A DNA stretch of 64,000 nucleotides, from the NCBI GenBank assembly GCA_964550795.1, contig CAZKBH010000015.1, forward strand, positions 23,110 to 87,109, given 5' to 3'. The notes below the pieces were generated by a model, which worked only from the letters and a program-made list of their open reading frames with translations, did not search any database and was not told the origin of the DNA. The position numbers and the translations under genes were made by a program. How positions within the stretch are numbered: the first letter of the stretch is position 1; each line of letters opens with the position of its first letter. The stretch comes from M3007 sp964550795. GTDB taxonomy: Bacteria > Bacteroidota > Bacteroidia > Chitinophagales > Saprospiraceae. Shown piece after piece: positions 1 to 8,633 of the stretch.

Positions 1-1
1 C

Positions 2-106
2 TACGACTGGATGCAGCAGGACACCGACCTCGCTCCCCTGCGGGAGCAGAAGGAACAGTGGGGGGCGCTGATGAAAAAGTATTTTCCGGAGAAGGGGAAA
101 GACTAA
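2..106 (+). CDS. C-terminal end of a protein cut by the window edge (TPR/adenylate-cyclase-like tail)
   Basis: Only the last 34 codons and the stop are inside the window. The reading frame is open from base 2 and ends with TAA at 104-106. The tail (YDWMQQDTDLAPLREQ, then KYFPEKGKD) resembles the end of TPR-rich proteins, in which a D-x-DL-xPLR motif closes the repeat domain, but 34 residues are too few to name a family. It is read in the same direction as the small gene at 416. Confidence 0.45.
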   Translation, partial: YDWMQQDTDLAPLREQKEQWGALMKKYFPEKGKD

Positions 107-195
107 GGATTCAATTCCTCTTGTATGCGCCGGATTTGTGCTTTAAGTACCGGAAGTTCCTGAACGGCAACACCCCAGATGTCTTCCAGAGAGAC

Positions 196-266
196 GCTCC
201 GCTAGCGCGAAGCTCCTCCACCTCCAAGCCCAACGCACGCTGTCGCGACGTTTCAACGTCGCGACA
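196..266. repeat. Dispersed repeat plus 26-bp perfect palindrome
   Basis: The stretch between the end of the first gene (106) and the small gene at 416 has no convincing ORF. It carries a GC-rich motif (GCTAGCGCGAAGCTCC, then CCAAGCCCAACGCACGCT) that recurs at about 27068-27118 and, inverted and shorter, at about 2826-2848. It is followed at 241-266 by a palindrome with two 12-bp arms (TGTCGCGACGTT) around TC. These look like the dispersed repeats that collect at gene ends in this genome. Confidence 0.55.
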
Positions 267-415
267 TGGATATAATATTGATTTTCAACAGCTTTTGGAG
301 ACTTTGGACAGGTGAAACGGGGGATAGTTCAGGGCATTCGCTCGCAAGACACTGTTCAAAACTTGGATAATTGCCAATTTGCCTTTATCCTTGGGGTCTA
401 ACAATAATGGTTGTC

Positions 416-625
416 ATGACTATAGAACGCACAGCAGATGCTATCATCGTGAAACTGCCAACGAATATTAATATCGAGGAGATTCAGCGATTTCTAAACT
501 ACCTCCGCTACAAAGAAATTGTTGCCAAAAGCAAGGCGACGCAAGAGGATGTTGACAAACTCTCCAGAGAGGTCAACAAACGTTGGTGGGAGAAAAATAA
601 ACATCGTTTTCTGCCCGGAGAATGA
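416..625 (+). CDS. Small hypothetical protein, possibly antitoxin-like
   Basis: A 69-residue protein is read from ATG 416 (MTIERTADAI); ATG 407 and TTG 371 are in-frame alternatives. It begins with a short beta-rich stretch (AIIVKLPTNIN), followed by charged helices (IEEIQRFLNYLRYKEI) and ends in RWWEKNKHRFLPGE. Size and composition resemble the small partner proteins found next to PIN-type toxins in Bacteroidota and cyanobacteria, but no family is recognised. An ATG overlaps its stop (GAATGA) and opens a 16-codon ORF starting MKVV, which could be the remnant of such a partner; see findings. Confidence 0.5.
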   Translation: MTIERTADAIIVKLPTNINIEEIQRFLNYLRYKEIVAKSKATQEDVDKLSREVNKRWWEKNKHRFLPGE

Positions 626-653
626 AAGTCGTAGCCGCACCACCCGCTGCCAA

Positions 654-1766
654 TCAAGGACTTACCAAATGAACCCCGATATTGAAAAACAAGGGATTTC
701 CGAGGGTGTTGAGCATGGCATAAGGCTGGTTTCCGGTGAACCCTCTAAAAAACTCCCGGCCGTCATTTGACAGCGTGTCTGCGTTGAATGACCAGTTGTA
801 GCGCCAGCCAATTTGCGCAGAGAGCCAGACAAAACCAGCAATTTGGCGCTGGAATTCTACCCTGGTGCGCAGTTCGCCGCGCCGTAACTCCAGGCTGCGC
901 TCTGTATCCGAGAGATAATCAATTCGGTAGCTCTGCCCCTCCAGTTCGTATCCAGCCAGCAGCAAATTGCGCGGATTGAACGTGCGCCGGAAATGGGCAC
1001 GGGCCGGGAACAAAATTTCGGTACCCCACTTTCGATTGGGAGCGGTGTAATTGAACATCACCACCGGAATATAATTCATTTCGCCCACACGGTATGTCCT
1101 GGATACGCCTACCCCCCACTGCTTTCGATCATTGGGACGCTTGCCCCAAATAGCGGCTGCGGAGTACCGCAAATACCGTAAAGATTGCATGTTTTGCAGG
1201 GTATAATTGCCACTCAAGTCGGCACTTCCCTGAAACAACAGAAAGCTGTGCTCATTGAGCGGTTTGAACAAGGTGGTATTAAGGCCAGCCGTTCGCAATC
1301 CGGTGCGATCCAGTTCATTGATTAATCCAGCCGCGCCGATCCCGGACACCTGATCTTGCATCCGGTAGCCAGTTTGCCAGAAATTGGCGCCCAACTGCCA
1401 TACCAGACTGTTTTTGGAAATAACCGGGATATTTGCGGACAGACGCAAGCCTCCGGTGAACACGGCCGTGGCAGACTCCGCAACGGGCGCCTCATCGTTT
1501 TCCTGGTAGCTACCAACCTGCGAAAAGCGCATATCATGGCCCAATTGCCCATCGTACTGAAGCGAAATGAACCGTTGGGGACTCAGATTAAATATTTTAG
1601 GACTACAATACCGTTTGGCATTTTCGTCCACAAACTCTACTTGGTCGTAGATGCTATAGTCCTCCTCGGGAGCGGTGGCAGTGGTATCCTGCTGAGCCGA
1701 GGCCCCGAGGATCTGGCACGCAAAAACCAATAAAAGAAGACCTTTTGTATTGCTGAGAAGCGACAT
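654..1766 (-). CDS. Outer-membrane beta-barrel-like protein, DUF6268-type
   Basis: The 370-residue protein has a signal peptide (cleavage near GASAQQ) and then a long run of alternating aromatic/polar beta strands (RLSANIPV, WQLGANFW, AAIWGKR, FVWLSAQIGWRYNW) typical of an outer-membrane barrel. It resembles the DUF6268 family of Bacteroidota barrels; its function is unknown. It is the last gene of a three-gene minus-strand group with 1778-2236 and 2236-2745, separated from the DUF2147 gene by 11 bases. The start is the ATG at 1766, directly before the hydrophobic signal. Confidence 0.65.
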   Translation of the reverse strand: MSLLSNTKGLLLLVFACQILGASAQQDTTATAPEEDYSIYDQVEFVDENAKRYCSPKIFNLSPQRFISLQYDGQLGHDMRFSQVGSYQENDEAPVAESATAVFTGGLRLSANIPVISKNSLVWQLGANFWQTGYRMQDQVSGIGAAGLINELDRTGLRTAGLNTTLFKPLNEHSFLLFQGSADLSGNYTLQNMQSLRYLRYSAAAIWGKRPNDRKQWGVGVSRTYRVGEMNYIPVVMFNYTAPNRKWGTEILFPARAHFRRTFNPRNLLLAGYELEGQSYRIDYLSDTERSLELRRGELRTRVEFQRQIAGFVWLSAQIGWRYNWSFNADTLSNDGREFFRGFTGNQPYAMLNTLGNPLFFNIGVHLVSP

Positions 1767-1777
1767 GAGCAGGGTGC

Positions 1778-2236
1778 TTATTTGAGTTTAACCCGCTTCC
1801 ATACATCGGTTCTGCCGAGGGCTTTTACCCCTACGTAACCGCGAATATCGAGCGTATTTTCATCCTTGACCTTAATCACACTACTGTAGGTGCTGCCACT
1901 TTCCGGGTCGTAAATGGTGCCATCGGTCCATTCGCCACTTTTAAATACAAAGTCTTTCAACATACGGTACCCCTTGAGCGGTACGCTGCGCATGGATTCA
2001 TCCGGATTGTTTTTATCTACTTTGGGTTGTTGGGTTTGTGGATCATTGGGCTCCCGCAGCCAAACAATTTTACCATAGTATTTGGATCCGATTTTTTCCA
2101 CCTTAACGCGGGCCTTCCCATTGCTGGGCTCCCACAGTCCGATCAGTTGGTCGCCGTTATCTTGCGCAGTAGCTGTAGTCAGCATCGTGGCGAGAAGGCC
2201 GCAAAGCAGCCAAAAAGATTTCATGTTCATATTCAT
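1778..2236 (-). CDS. DUF2147 domain protein, exported
   Basis: The 152-residue protein has an N-terminal signal peptide (WLLCGLLATMLTTATAQ). The mature part matches the DUF2147 pattern: GLWEPSNGKARVKVEKIGS, then YGKIVWLREPND, and a late GYVGVKALGRTDVWKR. DUF2147 proteins are small, probably beta-barrel-shaped secreted proteins of unknown function. Its ATG shares one base with the stop of the upstream lipoprotein gene (TAATG on the minus strand), so the two are probably translationally coupled. Confidence 0.8.
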   Translation of the reverse strand: MNMNMKSFWLLCGLLATMLTTATAQDNGDQLIGLWEPSNGKARVKVEKIGSKYYGKIVWLREPNDPQTQQPKVDKNNPDESMRSVPLKGYRMLKDFVFKSGEWTDGTIYDPESGSTYSSVIKVKDENTLDIRGYVGVKALGRTDVWKRVKLK

Positions 2237-2745
2237 TAGCGGTTAAGTGTAATTTGAAATTCGAAAATGCCTTTTAAGTGCAAATCCGGAAGCGTATCTT
2301 TTTTCACGTTAATGTCAGCTACAAAAGTCATGCTTGGCTGACGCAAAAAGTCTGCGATTTTTTTTTGTTCCTGAGCGGTTTGCAAAACGAGCCCGGTTTG
2401 TCCTTCCGGCACGGGGTTTAAGACCCCTACTTTTTGCATATCGGCTTTTTCAGCGGCCAGGTGCAGGGTTATTTCGCTCATCAAACTGGAATTCATACTG
2501 TCCGGCAGCATGAAGGAAGCTTTTACGAGTTTCACCTCGCGCACATCGGCCATGTTTGCACCTTTTGATTGGAGCCATTTTTCGAGGGCGGGTTGATATT
2601 CCCCCTGCGCAGTGTTGGAACCTTCCATCAAAGGGCCAGAAGCCAGCATGGAAACTTCTTCGGTTGTAAAACTGAGTACTTCAGACGAAGAACAAGCGAC
2701 GAAGAACAGCGCACTAAAAAAGAGAAAAAATTGCAATACTTTCAT
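2236..2745 (-). CDS. Putative lipoprotein, unknown function
   Basis: The 169-residue protein starts with a lipoprotein signal (MKVLQFFLFFSALFFVAC, lipobox FVAC), so it should be lipidated at Cys18. The rest is an alternating beta-type sequence without a known motif (VKLVKASFMLPDS, SEITLHLAAEKADMQ, TFVADINVKKD, GIFEFQITLNR); the ending suggests a beta sandwich. It is the first gene of the DUF2147/barrel group. A TAACTTTG element lies 30-40 bases upstream. Confidence 0.6.
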   Translation of the reverse strand: MKVLQFFLFFSALFFVACSSSEVLSFTTEEVSMLASGPLMEGSNTAQGEYQPALEKWLQSKGANMADVREVKLVKASFMLPDSMNSSLMSEITLHLAAEKADMQKVGVLNPVPEGQTGLVLQTAQEQKKIADFLRQPSMTFVADINVKKDTLPDLHLKGIFEFQITLNR

Positions 2746-2775
2746 GACAACATGTTATACTTTGTTTTCGAACAG

Positions 2776-2783
2776 CAAAGTTA
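2776..2783 (-). promoter_or_regulatory. Candidate Bacteroidota -7 element for the 2745-654 operon
   Basis: On the minus strand the sequence reads TAACTTTG, matching the TAnnTTTG -7 consensus of Bacteroidota, about 30 bases before the ATG at 2745. No clear TTTG -33 box lies 17-23 bases upstream, so only the -7 half is supported. Confidence 0.35.
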
Positions 2784-2844
2784 TTATTTTGTTTTGAATC
2801 TTGTATGTACTTTCGTTTGGGGGATTGGTGGAGCTTCGCGCTAG

Positions 2845-3234
2845 CGGGGATATTTAATCGCCGCAGAAGGAAATGTATTCCCAAACACCAATTTAATCAA
2901 TGGGGATTACAATGGCCCAATAGACAGAATTGAGCATTATAAAATCAACTTGTATGAACAGACACTTAAATCAACTAATTCGGACAGAAGGACTCCCTGG
3001 AGTGTTCAAAAGTTGACTGACGGCACCCTAAAAAGGCCCAGCGATACGGATACCTATGATATGGACGTGCTTTATGTATATTTTGCAGGGGATCTGGATG
3101 GGGACAATCAGCTGGATTTAATCCTTGCCAGATTGAATGGCACTGGGCATTCTTTTCAGCTATACCTTTCCTCGAAGAAACTACCTGGATTCTTACTCCG
3201 TTATGTAGCTCAATGGACGGATTCAGGGTGTTAA
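2845..3234 (+). pseudogene. C-terminal fragment of an FG-GAP/VCBS-repeat protein
   Basis: The frame is open from just after TAG 2842-2844 to TAA 3232-3234 but has no plausible start. The translation contains NLINGDYNG and then FAGDLDGDNQLDLILAR, a calcium-binding D-x-D-x-D-x-x-D motif of FG-GAP repeats. It ends in LYLSSKK...VAQWTDSGC, the way complete FG-GAP proteins of this group end. The 5' part is missing and a GCTTCGCGCTAGCG repeat stands at the break (about 2834-2847), so this is a truncated remnant. A TTG at 2950 could give a 94-residue product but is probably not used. Confidence 0.6.
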
Positions 3235-3405
3235 GCTGGAGTTGTACCCCCGAACTTCAGTAGAGGGCCCAAGCAAGCAACGCACGGTGGCACAGCAGCA
3301 AGCCAAAAGTTCGCTACAATCTTAAAATGTTATCAACCAACCCATTTCGCCGCTCTTGCGTCATCGGCATATTAATCAACACAATAGCCTACCAACTACT
3401 ACAGA

Positions 3406-3663
3406 ATGAACAACCTAGCGACTCTCTCTTGCCTTTCAATCCTGCTGTTTTGCTCTTGCCATAAATCGGATCCAATCCAGCCTGAAGAACCCGAAAACAC
3501 CTTTAAGATACTTCCCTCTTCCAGAACTTTTCTGGGCACTACTTTTTCAATGGTGGAACATACCGACTACACCAACCCGAAGGCTTCGGCGTACTATAAT
3601 CATACCTATGGAATTGTAGCTTTTAAGGATTACAGACAAAAATTATGGCGACTTAAATTGTAA
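3406..3663 (+). CDS. Small putative lipoprotein
   Basis: An 85-residue ORF with a lipoprotein signal (LSILLFCSCHKSD; Cys at 17 or 19). No domain is recognised. Its short length and abrupt end could mean a truncated gene. It is the first of three successive lipoprotein genes on the plus strand (3406, 3713, 4992) with intergenic spaces of 49 and 85 bases. Confidence 0.5.
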   Translation: MNNLATLSCLSILLFCSCHKSDPIQPEEPENTFKILPSSRTFLGTTFSMVEHTDYTNPKASAYYNHTYGIVAFKDYRQKLWRLKL

Positions 3664-3712
3664 CGCATAATATGCCTATCTTTACACGCTCAACACATTA
3701 ACCTACTTAATC

Positions 3713-4906
3713 ATGAAATTTATATTTGCGCTATGCGCTTTGACTTTAATGCTGGCATCCTGTAAAAAAGAAGAACCCATTGTTTATGAATCCTATCCAA
3801 TACATATAAAATATTCGCGCTGGAAGGCTCCGGGAACAAAATTGGTCATAAGCGATCATAATACAGGAGAGGTGTTGTCTGATCTAACATTACCTACGAG
3901 TCCCAATGAATTTGTCGGGACCTTTGCTGTCAGGAAAAGTCTGGTGGTGGACACAGTAGATATGCATATTATTTCACCAGCATTTAATTCACCTATATTT
4001 TCCGCAGAAACATACATAGAGTCCTATGTTGGAGTTCCAATAGGATCATTCGTCCACTTTTCCCCGTTTGAATCCTCTAACCCAACCCAGAAGACTTATC
4101 TGAATATCAGTGGCATCAACAGCTTTGATACCCTCCGAGCCGGTTATATTTATCTTAGCTCAGTTGTTCATGATCCGGCTGAAAAAAATCTTTACGCCGA
4201 AGTATCATTGGGCAATAACCTTGGATGTATATTAAGAATAAAAGCAAATAACACACCAGAATTTAAGTACTACTATCTGCCAGATACGTTGGCTGGTGAT
4301 ACGCTGCAATTGGACTGGAACGATTTCAAACAAGAAATAGATTTAAAAACAATAATTTTTCCACCAAATATGAGACCCATCTCCTTTAGAGTAGATGCCG
4401 TTTCGCCTGATTTTTCAAAAACAATTGCTATCATCAGCATTCCGACCTCTTTCCATGCACCTGTGTTTAACTTACCGGATATTTTGCCAAGTGATTGGCT
4501 CCTACATGTTAAAATGAGTCAGGGAGGGCGAGTTTGCGAGCATATTTTTAGCCAACAGGAGCCTTTGGTATTTCATTCAGCCGATTTAAAACTTGAAGAT
4601 TTAACGGTTTCAGGAAATCAAATTTCTATCTCCACCAGTGGCGGTGTTGACTGGATTTCTTTGGATAGTTCAGGTGATTTTAACTGGGAAATAAATGGTT
4701 CACCGGAGGCTTTTAAAAAAGTGACGCTGCCTGAAATGTCCCCATATTTAGCGCCAAATCTAGATCAAAACGCGCTGGAGTGGGACCAGGTTTTGCTTAA
4801 ACAATTTGATCAGCACAATGCTGAAGATATCAGAGTCGGTCTTCCACATCGCAGTCCAGGACTCTTTCCGGTTGCGCGAAGTGGTTATCATGAGGTTAGG
4901 TATTAA
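3713..4906 (+). CDS. Putative lipoprotein, unknown function
   Basis: The 397-residue protein has a clear lipoprotein signal (MKFIFALCALTLMLASCKK; lipobox LASC, Cys17). The mature protein is beta-rich with repeated hydrophobic/polar alternation (LHVKMSQGG, VSGNQISISTSGGVDWISL) and looks like stacked Ig or sandwich folds, but no family is recognised. It probably sits on the periplasmic or outer face of the outer membrane. The C-terminal end (GLFPVARSGYHEVRY) carries no sorting domain. Confidence 0.65.
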   Translation: MKFIFALCALTLMLASCKKEEPIVYESYPIHIKYSRWKAPGTKLVISDHNTGEVLSDLTLPTSPNEFVGTFAVRKSLVVDTVDMHIISPAFNSPIFSAETYIESYVGVPIGSFVHFSPFESSNPTQKTYLNISGINSFDTLRAGYIYLSSVVHDPAEKNLYAEVSLGNNLGCILRIKANNTPEFKYYYLPDTLAGDTLQLDWNDFKQEIDLKTIIFPPNMRPISFRVDAVSPDFSKTIAIISIPTSFHAPVFNLPDILPSDWLLHVKMSQGGRVCEHIFSQQEPLVFHSADLKLEDLTVSGNQISISTSGGVDWISLDSSGDFNWEINGSPEAFKKVTLPEMSPYLAPNLDQNALEWDQVLLKQFDQHNAEDIRVGLPHRSPGLFPVARSGYHEVRY

Positions 4907-4991
4907 ATTTGTAGCGCCAATCCAGACATCTACCCCTCCAAACAAAAAACACCAAGCAACACCATAACCATCACACACTACATTCATACCC

Positions 4992-5408
4992 ATGAAAAAA
5001 CTACTAATTCCCATTATTTTGCTGTTTTCCTTGCTCCACCACTCCAGTTGCGACCAAGAAAGCATCTCTATTGACAAGCCGCAATCCCAAGAATGTGACC
5101 AATTGGAGGAAGCCTTGATTTTCGGCGATGAGGCGCTCTTAAAAATGAGCGTAAACGAATTGTGCCAGAAGTATCCTCCGCTTCCCGTTTCCGGGGATGA
5201 TATAGGCCACCAAAAAAACCTGGATTCAATTATTGAAGAATTAAACACCCAATGTTCAGGGTTTGTGACCGAATTTGGGTGTTATGCCTGCTTAGAGAGC
5301 AATCCGCCACTATCCGTGATCACTTTTAAATTGGATTCGGTAGGCGTAATTGTAACACGGGGGATAACATTAATTACACCCGAAGGCAATTTTATGACCT
5401 ACTGGTAA
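4992..5408 (+). CDS. Putative lipoprotein, cysteine-containing
   Basis: The 138-residue protein starts MKKLLIPIILLFSLLHHSSC (Cys20 as the lipidation site). The mature part has four further cysteines (QECDQ, NELCQK, NTQCSG, GCYACLES), which could form disulfides in the periplasm. Family not recognised. ATG 4992 directly precedes the signal. Confidence 0.6.
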   Translation: MKKLLIPIILLFSLLHHSSCDQESISIDKPQSQECDQLEEALIFGDEALLKMSVNELCQKYPPLPVSGDDIGHQKNLDSIIEELNTQCSGFVTEFGCYACLESNPPLSVITFKLDSVGVIVTRGITLITPEGNFMTYW

Positions 5409-5521
5409 AAATCCTCCTTGCCTGAAGAACTGGCTGCAAAGGCGATTGGGCGCAGTAAATTCCTAAACACTTCGACTCAGCCCCGTGATCCGACAACCTC
5501 GTTGCTTGCGCACACCGTACT

Positions 5522-8419
5522 TCAATACTCCAAAATAAACTTCGACAAATTTTGCCCCAAATCCAACCCCAATTTTTTGCGAAGCCGGTAGCGGGCAATT
5601 TCCACCCCGCGTAGAGAAATACTCATGAGATTGGATATTTCTTTGGTACTCAGATTTAAGCGCAGCAGGGCGCAGAGTTTTTGCTCATTGGGGGTGAGGT
5701 CATGGAAATGCTCCCTCAGGCGGTTCAGAAAGTCGCCATGAATCTGGTCAAAATGATATTCAAACTGCTTCCAGTCTTCCTGAAGCCTTAAGGTAGTATC
5801 TATTTCCCTTACGATTTTCTCCAGCGCATGTTTCGTTTCCATGCTTTTACCCTTGCGCTTCACCTCTTCCAATTCTTCTTTGATGGTTTCCATAAATTCG
5901 TTTTTCACCACCAGGTTCATGGTAGATGCCGCCATCAGACTATTCAGGTGCCGCAGTTCACTTTTCATTTTATCTTCCTCGATCTGCCGTACGGTATGCT
6001 CCTTCTGATGTTCTATTTCAATTAGTTCCTGTTGTTTTTTCTGAAGTTCTTGTTGTTTCGCTGCTTCTACTGCCAGTGTCTTTAGCTTATAACGGTGCTT
6101 TTGCAGCCTGGAAACCAACACCAAAGACAAAATACCAAGTAACACATAAAATATGCGCGCCAAAAGGCTCCTGTGAAACGGCGGATTGACCGTCAAAAGA
6201 ATGGCTTGGCTCGTGATGATCTGCCCCAGAAAGTTTTTGGTCTGCACACTGAACGCATACGAACCTTCTTTAAGATTGGTGTATTCCTTGCTGGTGGCAT
6301 GGGTCCATTCTCCGTAACCATCGTCAAAACCTTTCAGGCAATAGCGGAACAGCTGATTGTTCACTTCGTTGAACTGAAATGCCTCCACTTCAAACTGCAA
6401 AACTTTTGCCCGATAAGAAACGGCCAACTGCGGTGGGTTTTCAGACTTTACACCAAAGGGTTTGCGCGCATACAAAATGCTGTCTTCCGCCACATTAACC
6501 ACCCTGCTTACTATTAGCGGTTTTTCTTCAACCAAACGGTTTTCCAACTCGGGCCGGTACTGTATAAAACCTTCATTGGCATTGAACAACACGCCATTGT
6601 CAGCATGGACAGAAATGTGCAGCAGGTCGTTGTTAAAAGAATAGCGCAATTGAAACACGGAGGAAGGCACAAACGTGTATTTTTCAGCACTGATTTGTTT
6701 GAAAAAACCGGCCATGTCCTCGGTGTAAACATGGACGTTTTTCTGATTGTCCTGCACCAATAAATAAACCTGTTGCTCCCCGATCACTTTGGAAAATGTT
6801 TGCGAGGGCTCGATGCGGTTGTTGGATTGGTCAATCTTATACACCCCTTTTGGCGTGCCCAGATAAAGTTCGTTGTCAATTCGGCTCAAAATAATCTGCT
6901 CATCCGTAGGCAGGCCCTGTCCGACCGATATTTTATGGGCAACCGCAGCGCTTAAATCGGGCGACAAGGACAGTTGGTACAAGCCTTTGTAGAACTGCCC
7001 GACCCAGATATTTCCTTCCCGGTCTTCTTCAAAAAAACGACTGGACTCCTCAAAGCCGCTAATTTTCCCGATGCCTTGCAATTCCATTTTTTCACTCATC
7101 TTGAAAAGGAACAAGCCCGAGTAGGTGCCGCCGATGGCAAACGCCGCGTTGGATTGCAACTGTTTTACCTGCCACAATCCATGCGTGTAAGCGATCCGTT
7201 TAGCCGTCCCGTTTACCAGCAGAAAAAGCCCCGTGTGATGTCCGGCATAAAGTTTTCCTGCGATGTTTTGCATCCCGTAGGCGGGGCCTTCCGTTCCTTT
7301 CAGGAACACGCTTTGGGCAGTGTTTTTTGCCAAAAAATAGATGCCGTTCGAGGTAGTATAATAGGTGCCTTCCTCCCTTTTGTACGCTTCGTAACCACTT
7401 CCCTGTATATTGATGTCCTGGTTAATAAAGCGCATAGGGGAGTTGATGTCAATGAGCGCTACCCCGTTTTGCATGCCCACCCATATATTTCCGGAGTAGT
7501 CCTGAAAGGCCCGCAAACAGCCGTTTGACAGCAAGCCATCCTGCGTAGTGATATTTTCGACGGTTTGTTTTTGCCAATCAAACAAGAATAGGCCAGCGGC
7601 TTGGGTAGAGATGGCCAAACGACTGTCCGAGAGTTGGAGTACATGGTTGACATACTTGCCCTGTAATGCCTTACTCAAACCATCGTATTTCCCTGATATT
7701 CCGTATGAAGTAGCGAATTCAATCTTCCCCGAATTGTACATCAGCAGGTAACCGCCATCCTGTCCAATGAGCCCGGCGATGGCCTCCTTGCTCGAATGGT
7801 GCAGAAAAGGGGGGGGAACGAGTTCCTGATCCTTTATTTCATAAAGTTGTCCCTGTCTGCTCTGGGCGAACAACTTTCCATTGGCTTGGAAGCTTCGGTT
7901 AAAGCCATCCTTTTGCGCCAGAAAGGAAATGGACTGGCCGTCATAGATGTAAATGCCTTGAAAAGTGCAGAAATAAACTTTGGAATGGTGCAGGAAAACA
8001 TCCCAAACTTCATCGAAATCAGCAGCGGATTTTGGTATTTTATCCACAAGCGACACCATGTTCCAGTCGCCATCGAAGTACCCGAATTCTCCCTGCGAAC
8101 CAAAATACAAGCGGTCGGTCTTTTCATCGAACGCTAAGGAGCGCTGCTTCTTGCCGGTTTGGGTAGCATGTCGTTCCCAGGACTTCCCATTGTAAGACAA
8201 GATACCGAGGTTGTTTGCAACATACAACGCCATATCTCTATTTTGGGCGAAGTCAATATTTTGTATTCCGGCTTTGTAGTCGGAAGGCCTAAAATTTTGA
8301 ATAGGGTATTTTCCTGAAAATGCATAACTTGGCAGACCAAGTAAAAAGGCAAGGAGCAGGCATAAAATGTACTTTGTGTGTGGGAGGCTGTCATAGCTGT
8401 GAAAGTACACAAAATTCAT
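5522..8419 (-). CDS. Membrane-bound regulator: Reg_prop/Y_Y_Y sensor with LuxR-type HTH
   Basis: The 965-residue protein has a signal/anchor at about 15-35. A periplasmic beta-propeller sensor follows, with Reg_prop-type blades (SGNIWVGMQNGVALIDI near 310, EGNIWVGQFYKGLYQL near 470), then a Y_Y_Y domain at about 665-740 (FDDGYGEWTHATSKEYTNL). One transmembrane helix lies at about 745-765, a coiled coil at 770-840, and a C-terminal LuxR-like HTH (LTPNEQKLCALLRLNLSTKEIS, then RYRLRKKLGL). Unlike hybrid two-component systems it has no histidine kinase or receiver, so one chain appears to couple sensing outside to DNA binding inside. It is divergent from, and faces, the glucan locus starting at 8634, which makes it the probable regulator, with an oligosaccharide as likely ligand. 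The ligand is inference. Confidence 0.85.
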   Translation of the reverse strand: MNFVYFHSYDSLPHTKYILCLLLAFLLGLPSYAFSGKYPIQNFRPSDYKAGIQNIDFAQNRDMALYVANNLGILSYNGKSWERHATQTGKKQRSLAFDEKTDRLYFGSQGEFGYFDGDWNMVSLVDKIPKSAADFDEVWDVFLHHSKVYFCTFQGIYIYDGQSISFLAQKDGFNRSFQANGKLFAQSRQGQLYEIKDQELVPPPFLHHSSKEAIAGLIGQDGGYLLMYNSGKIEFATSYGISGKYDGLSKALQGKYVNHVLQLSDSRLAISTQAAGLFLFDWQKQTVENITTQDGLLSNGCLRAFQDYSGNIWVGMQNGVALIDINSPMRFINQDINIQGSGYEAYKREEGTYYTTSNGIYFLAKNTAQSVFLKGTEGPAYGMQNIAGKLYAGHHTGLFLLVNGTAKRIAYTHGLWQVKQLQSNAAFAIGGTYSGLFLFKMSEKMELQGIGKISGFEESSRFFEEDREGNIWVGQFYKGLYQLSLSPDLSAAVAHKISVGQGLPTDEQIILSRIDNELYLGTPKGVYKIDQSNNRIEPSQTFSKVIGEQQVYLLVQDNQKNVHVYTEDMAGFFKQISAEKYTFVPSSVFQLRYSFNNDLLHISVHADNGVLFNANEGFIQYRPELENRLVEEKPLIVSRVVNVAEDSILYARKPFGVKSENPPQLAVSYRAKVLQFEVEAFQFNEVNNQLFRYCLKGFDDGYGEWTHATSKEYTNLKEGSYAFSVQTKNFLGQIITSQAILLTVNPPFHRSLLARIFYVLLGILSLVLVSRLQKHRYKLKTLAVEAAKQQELQKKQQELIEIEHQKEHTVRQIEEDKMKSELRHLNSLMAASTMNLVVKNEFMETIKEELEEVKRKGKSMETKHALEKIVREIDTTLRLQEDWKQFEYHFDQIHGDFLNRLREHFHDLTPNEQKLCALLRLNLSTKEISNLMSISLRGVEIARYRLRKKLGLDLGQNLSKFILEY

Positions 8420-8449
8420 AATTTGTTAATAATAAATGAGTTAGAAGGG

Positions 8450-8476
8450 CAAAAGTATCATTTTGTAGTAGTCAAA
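8450..8476 (-). promoter_or_regulatory. Candidate promoter of the Y_Y_Y/LuxR regulator
   Basis: Read on the minus strand this is TTTG, 15 bases, TACTTTTG. The second box fits the Bacteroidota TAnnTTTG -7 element exactly; the spacing to TTTG is shorter than the usual 17-23. The -7 box lies about 31 bases before the regulator ATG at 8419. Confidence 0.4.
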
Positions 8477-8536
8477 AAAATGTTTGATGAAATTTTTGAT
8501 GAGGTCATATTTTTCTCTTCCCGAGTTGACCCGTTT

Positions 8537-8544
8537 TACATTTG
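8537..8544 (+). promoter_or_regulatory. Candidate -7 element of the glucan-utilisation operon
   Basis: TACATTTG matches TAnnTTTG and would place transcription start near 8550, about 80 bases before the first gene. No good TTTG box is seen upstream (only TTGAC at 8526), which would suit an activator-dependent promoter. The regulator encoded divergently is the obvious candidate. Confidence 0.35.
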
Positions 8545-8633
8545 GGCTGCTAAAACAAAAGAAAAATATACGCAGCTTGACGATAGGAGAAAATATTCGT
8601 CGAATGCAATGTTTCACCTTATAATAGATGGTA

